A stretch of 31,372 bases of DNA from an uncultured Desulfobacteraceae bacterium (GCA_937982505.1 CALJLV010000105.1:1-31372), one strand, 5' to 3'. Counted from the first letter of the stretch, positions 16,423-23,149 are shown. Notes: a model not told the origin generated them from the sequence alone. Program-made: numbers and translations.

Positions 16423-16556
16423 CGAAAATTTTCAGCCCTTCGACATGGACCCCGGGTCCGGGCCCGGGGTGACGCGCTGCTGAAGAATGCCGGATGCCTC
16501 GGGCGCGATCCGCGGTCCGGCCCCATTGCGTCATTCCGGGCTTGATCCGGAATCCA
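16423..16556. repeat. Palindromic intergenic repeats between ybhG and ybhF
   Basis: The 400-base gap 16330-16729 holds no supported gene but contains two repeat units. The first has CGAAAATTTTCAGCC then CGACATGGACCCCGG (16441-16455), followed by a GC palindrome to GGGGTGACG at 16474. The second, 16530-16556, is a hairpin with arms ATTCCGG (16533-16539) and CCGGAAT (16547-16553). Both have relatives at 28982-29222: the 15-mer at 16441 recurs exactly at 29115-29129 and inverted at 29174-29188, and the hairpin recurs at 29022-29048 with a compensating base-pair change. Confidence 0.8.
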
Positions 16557-16729
16557 TGTTCGTCGACACGAGACGGCGAAAGACGTTCCGGAAATTTCCA
16601 ACACCACCGTCACCTGCGGAACCAAACCGGTCCCCATAGAGACCGGCAGCAGCCCTGGCACCTGAAACCTTGAATCTCGAATCTGGAATCTCGAGCCTGA
16701 AACACGCCAAAGGCGCTCGAAACCCCCTC

Positions 16730-17920
16730 TCACTGTCGTGCCACGATCTCTGCATCGGCCGGCATCCCCGGCTTGAGCAGCCCGTCCGGGTTGGGCAGGT
16801 CCACCTTGACGCGGTACATCAGCCGCACCCGCTCCTCCTCGGTCTGGACGGTCTTGGGGGTGAACTCGGCCTCGCCGGCGACAAAGGACAAGGTCCCCTC
16901 CACGGGCCGGTCCGGGAAGGCGTCCACCGTGACCAGCACTTTCTGCCCCAGGCGGATGCGCCCCAGGTCCAGGCCGCTGACGTAGCCCCGCAGCCAGGGA
17001 TGGTCCAAGTCGCCCACCACCACCACGGGGGCACCGGGCCCGAGAAAGGCACCCGCTTCGGCCGCCTTGTAGAGCACCACGGCATCCAGGGGGGCCCGGA
17101 GCTGCATGTCGTCCAGTTGCTGGCGGGCGAGGCTGACCGCCTCGGCGGCCGCCCGGACCCGGGCCCGGGCCGCGGCGATGGTCTCCCGGCGAGGGCCGTT
17201 TTTAACCTTTTCCGAGACTGCTTCGGCCTGTTGCACGGCGGCCCGGGCCACGGCGATCTCCTCGGCGCGGGGGCCTTCGGTGACCAGATCGAGCTGGGCC
17301 CGGGCGCTTTCCAGGCGCGCCCGGGCCTCGGATTCAGCCCCGGCGGTGGTTTCCAGGCGGGTGCGATGGGCCTCGTAGTCCCGCCGGCTCACCCCGCCCG
17401 CTTCCACCAGGGCGGCATAACGCGCCTCGTCCGCCCTTGCCAGCTCCAGTTGAGCCGCAGCGGCGGACAGAGCGGCCCGGGCCCGCTGGGCCTCGGCCCG
17501 GGCCGCTTCGATCTGCTGGCGCCGGCTGCCGGTTTCCAGGGCCTTGAGCTGCTGGCGGGCCTGGGCCGCCTGGGCCTCGGCCTGGCGGATATCCTCGGGT
17601 CGGCTGCCCGCCAGCAGTTCTTCCAGAACCGCCTCGGCATAGTGGAGATCCGCTTCGGCCCGAGCCGCCAGACGCTCCTGGTCGCCGGTATCAAGGCGGG
17701 CCACCACCTGGCCGCGATGCACCGGATCGCCCTCATCCACCAGGCGCTCCTGCAGGCGTCCGGCCGTCTTGAAGGAAAGGGGCACGTCGACGACTTCGAT
17801 GTTCCCCGAAAAGCGCACCCGGACCGCCTCATCACCGTCCCGACGCACGGCAGAAAACACCACGGCGGCAACAGCGACCACGCCAACCAAAACCATCGCG
17901 AGTTTCCATCTTCGGGTCAT
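16730..17920 (-). CDS. ybhG: HlyD-family membrane fusion protein, YbhG-like
   Basis: A 396-residue periplasmic adaptor, the membrane fusion subunit of a YbhGFSR-type efflux pump. Residues about 8-23 (AMVLVGVVAVAAVVFS) form the single membrane anchor. A split lipoyl/barrel region follows (VRVRFSGNIEVVDVPLSFKTAGRL and VDEGDPVHRGQVVARLDTGD). A long Ala/Gln/Glu/Arg-rich coiled-coil hairpin covers roughly 75-240. The second half-lipoyl motif is QLRAPLDAVVLYKAAEAGAFLGPGAPV, and the beta-barrel follows. GGAGGAGG lies just before the ATG at 17920, which overlaps the regulator's stop codon (ATGA). E. coli ybhG has the same neighbour order. Confidence 0.9.
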   Translation of the reverse strand: MTRRWKLAMVLVGVVAVAAVVFSAVRRDGDEAVRVRFSGNIEVVDVPLSFKTAGRLQERLVDEGDPVHRGQVVARLDTGDQERLAARAEADLHYAEAVLEELLAGSRPEDIRQAEAQAAQARQQLKALETGSRRQQIEAARAEAQRARAALSAAAAQLELARADEARYAALVEAGGVSRRDYEAHRTRLETTAGAESEARARLESARAQLDLVTEGPRAEEIAVARAAVQQAEAVSEKVKNGPRRETIAAARARVRAAAEAVSLARQQLDDMQLRAPLDAVVLYKAAEAGAFLGPGAPVVVVGDLDHPWLRGYVSGLDLGRIRLGQKVLVTVDAFPDRPVEGTLSFVAGEAEFTPKTVQTEEERVRLMYRVKVDLPNPDGLLKPGMPADAEIVARQ

Positions 17921-18585
17921 TCCCCCTCCTCCTCCGGCAGCATGAAATAACTATCGGCTATTTTTTCCATGCCGCCGAGTGAAAAAATGACCACGTGCTC
18001 GGCCAACTCCTCAATGCGTGCCTCGATATGCTTCCGGTCGGGGGCCAGCAGGGTCAGCAGGGGCTCGGCGGTGGCATAGTAGATGCACTGTCCGACGATG
18101 CTGAAGGCGCAGGCCCCCGCCGCCTGGGGCGGCACCCCGGGGCCGAGCAGTTCCTGGACGATCTCCACCAGCATTTGCTTGTGCGGCTGGATGTGGCGAG
18201 CCACCACCTCGGCCAGGGCCGGGCTGGGATCGGCCATCTCCTTGACGATCAAGCGGGCCTTGCCGTGGTAGCCGCCCCAACCCTCCGGACCCAGGAGCCG
18301 GTGGCAGAAGGAGCGCACGAAAGCTTCCAGGCGCCGGGCCGCCGACGCCCCGGGCGCCATGCCCATGTCGGCCGGATAGCGCGCGAACCCTTCGCCCAGG
18401 AGCGTTTCGAGCACCTCGGTGTAAAGGCCCAGCTTCCCCTTGAAATGATAGTTGATCGCCGCCACGTTGACTCCGGCCGCCTCGGCGATCTGGCGCGTGG
18501 TGGCCGCCTTGAAGCCCCTGGCGCCGAAGATATCGGCCGCCGCCGCCAGGATGCGCTCCCGGGTGCCGGAAAGCGGTTCGGTCAT
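17917..18585 (-). CDS. cecR: TetR-family repressor, CecR (YbiH)-like
   Basis: A 222-residue TetR-type regulator. The N-terminal DNA-binding helix-turn-helix spans about residues 10-55 (TRERILAAAADIFGARGFKAATTRQIAEAAGVNVAAINYHF, read in parts). The C-terminal ligand domain resembles the CecR/DUF1956 group, with LARYP-like and LIVKEMADPSPAL motifs and FSIVGQCIYY. In E. coli CecR represses ybhGFSR and affects antibiotic sensitivity. Here it is the first gene of the same pump operon, coupled to ybhG through an ATGA overlap. The ATG at 18585 has GGAGGAGG 6 bases upstream; a TTG two codons earlier is not needed. Autoregulation is inferred from palindromes over its promoter. Confidence 0.88.
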   Translation of the reverse strand: MTEPLSGTRERILAAAADIFGARGFKAATTRQIAEAAGVNVAAINYHFKGKLGLYTEVLETLLGEGFARYPADMGMAPGASAARRLEAFVRSFCHRLLGPEGWGGYHGKARLIVKEMADPSPALAEVVARHIQPHKQMLVEIVQELLGPGVPPQAAGACAFSIVGQCIYYATAEPLLTLLAPDRKHIEARIEELAEHVVIFSLGGMEKIADSYFMLPEEEGE

Positions 18586-18627
18586 CGCCAACCTCCTCCA
18601 GGAATCAACGCATACGGTTTAAACAAA

Positions 18628-18657
18628 CGATTTAATCGCTTGATTGACGCCTGTCAA
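18628..18657 (-). promoter_or_regulatory. Promoter and candidate operator of the cecR-ybh operon
   Basis: Minus-strand TTGACA (18652-18657), a perfect -35 box, is followed after 17 bases by a weak -10, TAAATC (18629-18634). Two palindromes lie on these boxes: CGATT-T-AATCG (18628-18638) over the -10 and TTGAC-GCCT-GTCAA (18644-18657) over the -35. TetR-family repressors bind such sites, so these are candidates for autorepression. Confidence 0.5.
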
Positions 18658-18663
18658 TGGATT

Positions 18664-19398
18664 TCAGGGCACCACGGGCATGCGGGGCATGTCGGTTAGG
18701 ATCCGCTGCTGTCGCTGGCGCACGAAAGCACTCGGTCGATGGGGCGAAAACCGGTGGGGATTGGGCAGAACGGCCGCCAGCAGGGCCGCCCGCGCCCGGT
18801 CCAGCCGGGCGGCGGGGGTATGAAAATAGGCTTGGGCCGCCGCCTCGGCGCCGAAGATCCCGTCGCCCCAGTCCACCGTGTTGAGATACATCTCCAGGAT
18901 ACGCCGCTTGCCCCAGAACGCTTCGATGAGCACGGTGTAGTAGGCTTCCAGGGCTTTGCGCCAGACGCTGCGGCGGGGAAGCAGGAAAACGCTGCGGGCC
19001 GCCTGCATGGAGATGGTCGAGGCCCCGCGCAGGCGGTCGCCGGCCACGGCGGCGGACAAGGCCTTTTTGATCTCCACCAGGTCAAAGCCATGGTGATCGA
19101 AAAAACGCTGGTCCTCGGCGGCCACCACCGCCCGCTGCAGGTGGGGGGAAACAGCGGACAGCGAGGCCCAGTGGTAGCGAATCGGCCGGTGAGGCTCAGG
19201 GCTGAACGGCCGGCTCGCCCAGTAAAAGGCCATGGGCACGGTAAACGGCGGCGGCACCCAGCGCAACAGGAGGACCTGGAACACGCTGGCCAGCACCAGC
19301 AGGGACAGCAGCGCCGCCGACCACCGCAGCAGGCGGCGCCACAAGGGGGCAAGGGGTTGTTTCCTCTTGGCGGCCAAGGCGTCTGGTCCGTCAGCCAC
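18664..19398 (-). CDS. mtgA: Monofunctional peptidoglycan glycosyltransferase
   Basis: A GT51-family enzyme that polymerises lipid II into glycan strands on the outer face of the inner membrane. After a basic start there is one membrane anchor (LLRWSAALLSLLVLASVFQVLLL, read in parts). The catalytic motif AAEDQRFFDHHGFD follows near residue 94, then RGASTISMQAARSVFL, KRRILEMYLNTVDWGDGIFG, AAAQAYF and AALLAAVLPNPHRFSPH. No transpeptidase domain is present. The GTG at 19398 gives 244 residues, close to the 242 of E. coli MtgA; an ATG at 19500 or a GTG at 19566 would add a low-complexity extension. The TGA of a possible short ORF overlaps this GTG by 8 bases. Confidence 0.9.
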   Translation of the reverse strand: MADGPDALAAKRKQPLAPLWRRLLRWSAALLSLLVLASVFQVLLLRWVPPPFTVPMAFYWASRPFSPEPHRPIRYHWASLSAVSPHLQRAVVAAEDQRFFDHHGFDLVEIKKALSAAVAGDRLRGASTISMQAARSVFLLPRRSVWRKALEAYYTVLIEAFWGKRRILEMYLNTVDWGDGIFGAEAAAQAYFHTPAARLDRARAALLAAVLPNPHRFSPHRPSAFVRQRQQRILTDMPRMPVVP

Positions 19399-19552
19399 GC
19401 GCCGGGCGCACTCCGAAGGCGCGCCCGCAGCACGAGTTGATACGGGCGTCCCAGGCGGCGCAGCCGTGGTTGAAGGGAAACGACCAGGCCGTCCGCTCAT
19501 CGCGGACCCCGGCCCAGACCCACCACCCGGTGGTTCGAAACACCGGGGCCAT
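19391..19552 (-). CDS. Possible small Trp/Cys-rich protein upstream of mtgA
   Basis: A 53-residue frame, MAPVFRTTGWWVWAGV onward, has G/C-rich third positions and an unusual content of Trp (five) and Cys (GCAAWDARINSCCGR). Its TGA overlaps the GTG proposed as the mtgA start by 8 bases, as coupled genes do. ATG codons at 19552, 19570 and 19639 are all possible starts; none has a strong ribosome-binding site. I recognise no family. The alternative is that this is the out-of-frame shadow of a longer MtgA N-terminus. Confidence 0.35.
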   Translation of the reverse strand: MAPVFRTTGWWVWAGVRDERTAWSFPFNHGCAAWDARINSCCGRAFGVRPARG

Positions 19553-19666
19553 GTTCCGATCAACACCCATCCCAGGTGCTATTGCGGTTTCATGTGCGGC
19601 GCCCATCTCCTGTCCAGCCGCCTCAGCGGCCCTTTCCATCGGATTGGGTCCTGGTCGCGGCGCCGG

Positions 19667-20143
19667 TTATGCTTCTTGCAACAATCGCAGCAATTCGCCC
19701 ACCACCGTGTAGGCCCGCGGGTAGATATGCGGATCTTCCGAGGCCCGGGACCCGGCCACGTTGAGGATCCGGATCCCATGGCACCGGACCCAGTCGAAAA
19801 GCGTCTGGGCGGCCCGGACGGGGGGAACCTGCTCGAAGTCCATGTGAATCCAGGGCTTTCCGTGGCGCTGGGCCAGATCCCGGGTCAGCCGCGAACCGCC
19901 TTTGAGCGGACCGTGGCTGAAGATGACGGTGCCGTCGGCGGCCAGGACATTCTGCTCGGTCCGTCTAGGGTAGCTGCGGGTGGGCATCTCGGCCAGGGCG
20001 TAACGTGGTGGCAAAGGCCCCTTTTCGGTGAGCCGCCCACGGGGTAAAAACCCTCCGTGGGGCACCCCCATGGCGATGGCGGCGTCCAGGGCCGCCTGGT
20101 CGGCCCCGGTCTGGCCGCCGGAAATGATGCGCCGGACAGTCAT
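19667..20143 (-). CDS. YpsA-like putative molybdenum carrier protein
   Basis: A 158-residue Rossmann-like protein of the circularly permuted YpsA group, annotated in databases as putative molybdenum carrier. It opens with the hallmark IISGGQTGADQAALDAAI, followed by GVPHGGFLPRGR, and later has NVLAADGTVIFSHGPLKGGSRLT and a C-terminal ILNVAGSRASEDPHIY. The last motif is the nucleotide-binding loop displaced by the permutation. Substrate and function are not established for the family. The ATG at 20143 is preferred: GGGGG lies 10 bases upstream, while the ATG six codons earlier has no ribosome-binding site. It is divergent from the DUF123 gene across a 158-base gap. Confidence 0.85.
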   Translation of the reverse strand: MTVRRIISGGQTGADQAALDAAIAMGVPHGGFLPRGRLTEKGPLPPRYALAEMPTRSYPRRTEQNVLAADGTVIFSHGPLKGGSRLTRDLAQRHGKPWIHMDFEQVPPVRAAQTLFDWVRCHGIRILNVAGSRASEDPHIYPRAYTVVGELLRLLQEA

Positions 20144-20263
20144 GAATTCAAGATCCCCCATTGCGATCTGGGCGTTTTCCCCGGTACTCTTACGACATCC
20201 CGGCGGCGGATGACAAGTTCACGGGCCCGTCAGGGCCGAACGGGCCGGCGAACAGCGGAGACA

Positions 20264-20305
20264 ATGGAACGGATCCTTCTCCGACAAAAGAGAACGGGAA
20301 GATGA
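20264..20305 (+). CDS. Possible 13-residue leader ORF before the DUF123 gene
   Basis: A short ORF (MERILLRQKRTGR) begins at an ATG with GGAG three bases upstream. It ends in a TGA that overlaps the ATG of the DUF123 gene (ATGA). The DUF123 start itself has only GGGAAG pressed against it, so ribosomes finishing this leader could reinitiate there. No conservation evidence is available here. Confidence 0.3.
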   Translation: MERILLRQKRTGR

Positions 20306-20754
20306 ACCCGGATCTGTTGGGTCTGAAAACCGGAGGGACCTACGTCCTGTGGCTGCATCTGCCCGCGGGCCGCAGCATCGACGTCGGACGCCTGGGCCGA
20401 TTCGCCTTCGCCGCAGGCGATTACGCCTATGTGGGCAGCGCCTTTGCCGCCGGAGGCCTGGCGGCCCGGGTGGGCCGACACCTCAGGGGCGGCCGGCGCC
20501 TGCGCTGGCACATCGATTACCTGCGCCAAACCGCGGAGCCGGCCGCCGTTTGGTGGACCCGCTCTTCTCGGCGCCATGAGCACCAGTGGGCCGCGATCCT
20601 GGCGCAGGCCCCCGGGGCCTGGATCCCGGCGCCGCGATTCGGTGCCAGCGATTGCGGCTGCCGCACCCACTTGACCGGCCACCCAAGCATGCCGGATCCT
20701 GTCATTCTTCCGGGCTGTCAGGGCTCTTTGGCGCTGCGCGCCATTAAGATGTGA
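20302..20754 (+). CDS. GIY-YIG nuclease family protein, DUF123
   Basis: A 150-residue protein of the DUF123 branch of GIY-YIG-like nucleases, proteins of unknown substrate common in archaea and anaerobic bacteria. The core runs from GGTYVLWLHLP through RLGRFAFAAGDYAYVGSAFA (the GIY-YIG equivalent) and GLAARVGRHLRGGRRLRWHIDYL. The C-terminal part includes WTRSSRRHEHQWAAIL and a conserved Cys pair, SDCGCRTHL. The ATG at 20302 is used; a TTG at 20161 would add a non-conserved, Gly/Pro-rich leader. Its last 37 bases overlap the end of a convergent small gene on the minus strand. Confidence 0.85.
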   Translation: MNPDLLGLKTGGTYVLWLHLPAGRSIDVGRLGRFAFAAGDYAYVGSAFAAGGLAARVGRHLRGGRRLRWHIDYLRQTAEPAAVWWTRSSRRHEHQWAAILAQAPGAWIPAPRFGASDCGCRTHLTGHPSMPDPVILPGCQGSLALRAIKM

Positions 20755-20909
20755 TCGGCGATTTCCTTGAGCACGAAGTAGCGCCCCAGGGCGTCGGCGA
20801 TTTCGGCATCCGAGGCCGGTTCTCCGGTGACCTGGACGACGAAGTGCCGCACCCGGTCGATAGCGGTCTGGATTGGGGCCCCCGGGTGTGGCGAGACGTC
20901 TGTGGGCAT
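20718..20909 (-). CDS. Small conserved-looking protein of 63 residues
   Basis: A 63-residue soluble protein beginning MPTDVSPHPGAPIQTAIDRV and ending in two predicted helices (SDAEIADALGRYFVLKEIADHI). It follows the lipoprotein gene by 22 bases on the same strand and is probably co-transcribed with it. The ATG at 20909 starts the well-composed part; the open frame further upstream is a shadow of the lipoprotein gene. I recognise no named family. The end overlaps the convergent DUF123 gene by 37 bases. Confidence 0.6.
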   Translation of the reverse strand: MPTDVSPHPGAPIQTAIDRVRHFVVQVTGEPASDAEIADALGRYFVLKEIADHILMARSAKEP

Positions 20910-20931
20910 GGTCCGGGCCTTTGGCTGCACG

Positions 20932-21414
20932 TCAGTCGCGCCGGAAAACCGGCAACGGTCGGGTGGGTTTGGGGGGCCAGGCCAGGAGCCGGTTGTCCGC
21001 CCCCAGGGCCACCGTCCCCCGCCCCCGGGGCGAATACCAGACACCGATCTGCCGGCCGCCGGGCATCATCAGCCTGGCGCCGTACGTCTCGGGCCAGATG
21101 GCCTGCTCGTCGAAAAACTGCATCCCCCTGATCATTTCCAGCCACCGGGCCGGATCGTCTCCAACCGGGCGCCAGTAGTCCCCGCCCGGAGGGGCGAACT
21201 CGGGCAGCACCCCGAGAAGCACGTAGGGCCGCTGACCCGAAGCCAGGAAAAAGTAGCGCAATTCGGACGGCGGCGCCCCGGCCTCGAACTGCCCGGTCAC
21301 CTGCTGGCTCGCATGCAGAAACGGTCCGGACGCGGCGCAACCGCAAAGCAACGCCGCCGCGACCAGCCAGAGGCCCAAACGCGCCGGGACCGTCAGCGGC
21401 CCAAGTGTTCTCAT
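20932..21414 (-). CDS. Putative lipoprotein of unknown function
   Basis: A 160-residue exported protein. Residues 1-26 form a lipoprotein signal peptide (LGLWLVAAALLCGCAAS) with the modified Cys probably at 26; the residue two before it is also Cys, which is uncommon in a lipobox. The mature part is rich in aromatic residues (RYFFLASGQRPYVLLGVLPEF, IRGMQFFDEQAIWPETYGARLMMP, WYSPRGRGTVALG), suggesting a small beta-rich fold. AGGAGGGGAG precedes the ATG. It has its own promoter upstream and is followed by a 63-residue gene. No family is recognised. Confidence 0.75.
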   Translation of the reverse strand: MRTLGPLTVPARLGLWLVAAALLCGCAASGPFLHASQQVTGQFEAGAPPSELRYFFLASGQRPYVLLGVLPEFAPPGGDYWRPVGDDPARWLEMIRGMQFFDEQAIWPETYGARLMMPGGRQIGVWYSPRGRGTVALGADNRLLAWPPKPTRPLPVFRRD

Positions 21415-21461
21415 CTCCCCTCCTTTCGCTTTTCAAAGATGAAAACAACCTTTCATTGCTT

Positions 21462-21490
21462 TTTATAACAGGGCGTTATAAAATTTGCAA
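21462..21490 (-). promoter_or_regulatory. Promoter of the lipoprotein gene with inverted repeat
   Basis: Minus-strand TTGCAA (21485-21490) and TATAAA (21462-21467) are 17 bases apart and about 48 bases upstream of the ATG. A perfect inverted repeat, TTTATAAC-AGGGC-GTTATAAA (21462-21482), covers the -10 box and spacer and could be an operator. It lacks a U-run, so a terminator for the NUDIX gene is less likely. Confidence 0.5.
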
Positions 21491-21528
21491 AACCAATCGA
21501 ATCGCGGCAACAGCCCCGGGGCGGCCGG

Positions 21529-21981
21529 CTATCGCTTCGGGCACCAAAAATAGCGACCTAAAACCGTTTTGCGCCCCTCCCCGCGGCGGTAGCGGAAATA
21601 ATCGTCCAGGATCTGTCCGTGGTCGAAAGCCAGCGGGGTCGGCAGATCCTCGGCGGTAAAAACTCCTGCCGAGCGGGCATCGTCGGCGGCGGCGGGCCGG
21701 CCTTCGGCCGAGGCGATAAAGACCGTGGTGACGGTGTGGTGGCGCGGGTCGCGCCGGGGATCCGAATAGACGTAGAAAAGCTCCTCGAGGCGCACGTCCA
21801 GGCCGGTCTCCTCGCGGGCCTCCCGGACGGCGCAGGCCTCCACGGTTTCTCCCCAGTCGAGAAACCCGCCGGGGATGGCCCACCCGTGGGGTGGGTGGCG
21901 CCGCTCGATGAGCACGATCCCGCCCTCGGTTTCGATGATGATGTCCACGGTGGGAAACGGATTGCGGTAGGGTCCGGCCAC
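21529..21981 (-). CDS. NUDIX hydrolase
   Basis: A 150-residue Nudix pyrophosphohydrolase, cleaving nucleoside diphosphate-X compounds such as ADP-ribose or dNTPs. The complete Nudix box is present: the Gly of GFLDWGE, a seven-residue spacer, then REAREETGL, about residues 39-61 of this start. N-terminal YRNPFPTVDIIIE is common in the ADP-ribose-type group. The GTG at 21981 is chosen: GGAG lies 8 bases upstream and the preceding short ORF stops two bases earlier. The only longer start is a TTG at 22017 without a ribosome-binding site. It probably shares a transcript with the PPTase gene. Substrate unknown. Confidence 0.88.
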   Translation of the reverse strand: MAGPYRNPFPTVDIIIETEGGIVLIERRHPPHGWAIPGGFLDWGETVEACAVREAREETGLDVRLEELFYVYSDPRRDPRHHTVTTVFIASAEGRPAAADDARSAGVFTAEDLPTPLAFDHGQILDDYFRYRRGEGRKTVLGRYFWCPKR

Positions 21982-21983
21982 GG

Positions 21984-22118
21984 TCAGGTCTCCGGGGCCC
22001 CCACGGGCACCGGACAAACAGAAACGAGCTTGTCCGGTCCGGGATGGAAAAAGATGACGGCTTCGCTGTAGTGGATCACTTTCACGGGGTTTGTCAGTCC
22101 TTTGGTCTCAATGGGCAT
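21984..22118 (-). CDS. 44-residue ORF between the PPTase and NUDIX genes
   Basis: A minus-strand ORF starting MPIETKGLTNPVKVIHYSEA and ending CPVPVGAPET. It lies 46 bases after the PPTase stop and its own stop is two bases before the NUDIX GTG. The composition is protein-like (VIFFHPGPDKLVSVCPVP), and the surrounding DNA has no other use. The ribosome-binding site is weak. I recognise no family. Without it, the NUDIX start and the gap would be unexplained. Confidence 0.5.
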   Translation of the reverse strand: MPIETKGLTNPVKVIHYSEAVIFFHPGPDKLVSVCPVPVGAPET

Positions 22119-22164
22119 CGGAAGTCTCGTGAACCGCTTCCTGCTTTAGAGAAAACGCCTTCCA

Positions 22165-22953
22165 TCATCGCGGGCCGAACAGCACGGCCAGCAGGTGGTC
22201 GGGATCCGGGGCGCCGAAGGTCCAGCGCACCGGGGCCTCACGGCCGCCGTCCAGCAACTTCCCGTCCAGAAACTCCACCCCCTGCAGGTTCCGGTGAAAC
22301 CCCCGGCGAATATACTTCAGATAGGCCTCCTTGAGGGTCCAGGCCCGGGCCAGGGCCAGTTGATCGACCGGGTCCAGGACGGCGCGCTCGCGCTGGCTAA
22401 AGGCCAGCCGCAGAAAAGCCTCGCCCGCCGGCAGCGGCATCCGTTCAATATCGATGCCGATGGCCTGGGCCGTATCCAGGCTGAGGGCGGCCACGGCGAA
22501 GCGGCCCCCGTGGGTGATGGAAATGCAGCGGCGGGGAAAGGCGGGTAGAACCGGTGCCCCGTCGGGCTCATGCGAGACCGTGACGGCCGTGGGCGGAAGG
22601 TCGGGATCGAGGCAGGCGCCCGCCAGGGTCTTGACCGCCAGACGCCCGGCCAACCATTCCACCTGGCGCTTGAACGACTTGAAGCGTTCCAGGACTTTTT
22701 GCTCCACGGGTGCCAGCCATGCGTCGATGGGGGCGGCGGGGGAAAGTCCCCGCGCCGGACGGCGCAGGTCTGCCAAAAGGAAATCGCCCCACCAGTCGCG
22801 CGCCAGGACCTGAATGTCCACCTGGCAGAGGCGGATCTCCGGAGCGATTTGCACAACGCCGCACGGCAGCCGGGGACCGGGGGCCTCTGGCATGGGACGG
22901 CCCACCGAGGCCCGGAGGTCGACACGAAGCGGTTGCGGCGAATTCTTCGGCAT
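22165..22953 (-). CDS. 4'-phosphopantetheinyl transferase (Sfp type)
   Basis: A 262-residue enzyme that moves the phosphopantetheine arm of CoA onto carrier proteins of fatty acid, polyketide or peptide synthases. The magnesium-binding motif GIDIERM lies near residue 166 and the catalytic WTLKEAYLKYIRRGF near 203, both with the family spacing. An upstream SITHGGRFAVAAL matches the HHGG-like substrate region. Size and two-domain layout are those of the Sfp class, not of AcpS. GGAG lies 8 bases before the ATG. No carrier-protein synthase is visible in this window, so the target is elsewhere. It heads a run with the 44-residue ORF and the NUDIX gene. Confidence 0.9.
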   Translation of the reverse strand: MPKNSPQPLRVDLRASVGRPMPEAPGPRLPCGVVQIAPEIRLCQVDIQVLARDWWGDFLLADLRRPARGLSPAAPIDAWLAPVEQKVLERFKSFKRQVEWLAGRLAVKTLAGACLDPDLPPTAVTVSHEPDGAPVLPAFPRRCISITHGGRFAVAALSLDTAQAIGIDIERMPLPAGEAFLRLAFSQRERAVLDPVDQLALARAWTLKEAYLKYIRRGFHRNLQGVEFLDGKLLDGGREAPVRWTFGAPDPDHLLAVLFGPR

Positions 22954-23080
22954 GCGCGGACTCCAGCTCTTTTTCCGGATCTTACGCCGCAGGCAGTGGC
23001 CCCGTCAACGTGGGGGCGTGTTGGCCAGCGGCGGGATGCTTGACGCCCCCGGTCCGCCGTGCTGTAATCGTCGCCACGGG

Positions 23081-23110
23081 AATCCCATCGAGAGTCGGTG
23101 GGATTTTTTT
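23081..23110 (+). terminator. Intrinsic terminator in the leader of the GH5 gene
   Basis: AATCCCATC (23081-23089) pairs with GGTGGGATT (23097-23105) through nine pairs (one G-U) around a seven-base loop, and is followed directly by a run of T to 23110. This is a textbook Rho-independent terminator for plus-strand transcripts. It lies 40 bases before the GH5 start, and no plus-strand gene precedes it: the upstream neighbour is divergent. Confidence 0.65.
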
Positions 23111-23149
23111 GATCGGGCGGGCAAAACGATTTACCAGAAGGAAAACCCC

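Noticed and set aside
22954..23110. Known riboswitch class upstream of the GH5 gene
   Set aside because: I compared by eye with cobalamin, fluoride, guanidine and c-di-GMP leader landmarks and found no convincing match; only the terminator itself is reported.
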